Source: Lachnospiraceae bacterium
GTDB lineage: Bacteria > Bacillota > Clostridia > Lachnospirales > Lachnospiraceae
NCBI GenBank assembly: GCA_017935565.1
Contig: JAGBHK010000008.1
Coordinates: 114,940-178,939, forward strand
Direction of reading: 5' to 3'
DNA length: 64,000 bases
The notes under the pieces are model-generated. The model worked only from the letters and a program-made list of their open reading frames with translations. It did no database searches and was not told the DNA's origin. Each line of letters begins with the position of its first letter. Position 1 is the stretch's first letter. Both the position numbers and the translations under genes were made by a program. Positions 63,507 through 64,000 of this stretch are shown piece by piece.

Positions 63507-64000
63507 TTACTCTAAATATCCTTCTAGTTTTTCCCTACGACTCTTCTGACGTAATTTACGCAATGCCTTCGCTTCAATTTGGCGAATTCTTTCTCTGGTA
63601 ACACCAAATATTTCGCCCACTTCCTCCAAAGTTCTCTGTCTTCCGTCATCAAGTCCGTATCTTAATATAATAACTTTCTGCTCTCTATCAGTTAAAGAGC
63701 CTAAAACTTCAATAATCTGTTCCTTCAACATTACCATCATCGCTGATTCAGATGGTGTTTTTGTATGTTCATCCTGAATAAAATCTCCAAGATGGCTATC
63801 ATCTTCTTCACCAATAGGTGTTTCAAGAGATACTGGTTCCTGCGCTATTCTCATAATTTCGCGCACTCTATCCACAGGCATGTCCATCTTTTTAGCAATC
63901 TCATCTACAGATGGTTCTCTTCCGATTTCCTGCAATAACATTTTAGATGTCTTCGACAATCTGTTAATCGTTTCAACCATATGCACAGGAACTCTTATAG
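63507..64000 (-). CDS. rpoD: RNA polymerase primary sigma factor, 5' part missing (window edge)
   Basis: The last 163 codons or so of the housekeeping sigma factor; the frame is open to base 64000, where the upstream residues read RVPVHMVET, the end of region 2.4/3.0. Region 3 ([17 protein letters not shown]) and region 4 follow: [15 protein letters not shown] and the helix-turn-helix [20 protein letters not shown] that binds the -35 box. The TTGACA/TATAAT promoters listed here are its targets. The start lies outside the window. Confidence 0.96.
   Translation of the reverse strand, partial: IRVPVHMVETINRLSKTSKMLLQEIGREPSVDEIAKKMDMPVDRVREIMRIAQEPVSLETPIGEEDDSHLGDFIQDEHTKTPSESAMMVMLKEQIIEVLGSLTDREQKVIILRYGLDDGRQRTLEEVGEIFGVTRERIRQIEAKALRKLRQKSRREKLEGYLE

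Overview
The window looks like chromosomal DNA of a low-GC, Gram-positive anaerobe of the Clostridia, most likely a Lachnospiraceae. The evidence is the A+T-rich sequence, strong GGAGG-type ribosome binding sites, the six-cysteine SCIFF peptide with its radical SAM maturase, the gene run relA - MBL hydrolase - hemZ - hisS - aspS, a fused SecDF, and a class A RNase P RNA. Most genes lie on the minus strand. No transposase, phage gene, CRISPR array or tRNA was seen. The genus is inference; no search could be run.

Layout. 1-1.5 kb: an operon of a macro-domain protein, a LURP-one-like protein and a Nudix hydrolase, the last cut by the window edge. 1.6-6.8 kb: secreted or membrane-anchored accessory proteins (Ca-binding repeat plus carbohydrate-binding-like protein, papain-like protein, lipoprotein, membrane-anchored protein) with a repeated hairpin family at 3' ends. 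6.8-12.6 kb: leuB-ilvD-ilvB-serC amino acid operon. 12.6-19.6 kb: MATE exporter, then serS-glyA-aroC-tgt-yajC. 19.6-22 kb: a 182-bp palindrome, DUF1294 protein, GH43 glycosidase, LMW phosphatase. 22-27.6 kb: a Dlt-like surface-acylation operon with an added PLP-dependent decarboxylase and an acyltransferase split by an in-frame TGA. 27.6-35.3 kb: transglutaminase-like / DUF58 / MoxR genes, a glycosyltransferase, a radical SAM protein and a LysR regulator. 35.3-49.8 kb: a long block scfA-scfB-secDF-recJ-apt-relA-MBL-hemZ-hisS-aspS, where hemZ carries a fused HD-GYP domain. 49.8-53.5 kb: Na/Pi cotransporter, TIGR04086 membrane protein, CNNM/CorC-type transporter. 53.5-59.1 kb: a compact, very divergent Tad/type IVc-pilus-like operon. 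59.3-60.7 kb: pyrBI. 60.7-61.1 kb: rnpB. 61.1-64 kb: a TGS-containing nucleoside kinase, trmK and the 3' part of rpoD.

How the genes may work together. Two accessory systems stand out. In the Dlt-like operon an adenylation enzyme should load an amino acid on a small carrier protein. A fold-III decarboxylase could change it while bound, as BtrK does in butirosin biosynthesis. An MBOAT protein and an SGNH protein would then place it on a cell-surface polymer. In the Tad-like operon a degenerate ParA/TadZ protein, a VirB11/TadA-type ATPase, one double-length TadB/TadC-like membrane protein and four small proteins with N-terminal membrane segments make a seven-gene unit without a visible prepilin peptidase or classic Flp pilin.

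Other points of interest are the HemZ-HD-GYP fusion, the SCIFF pair with two intercistronic hairpins, a 151-bp structured inverted-repeat element, the 182-bp palindrome, and a 5'-terminal mRNA hairpin.
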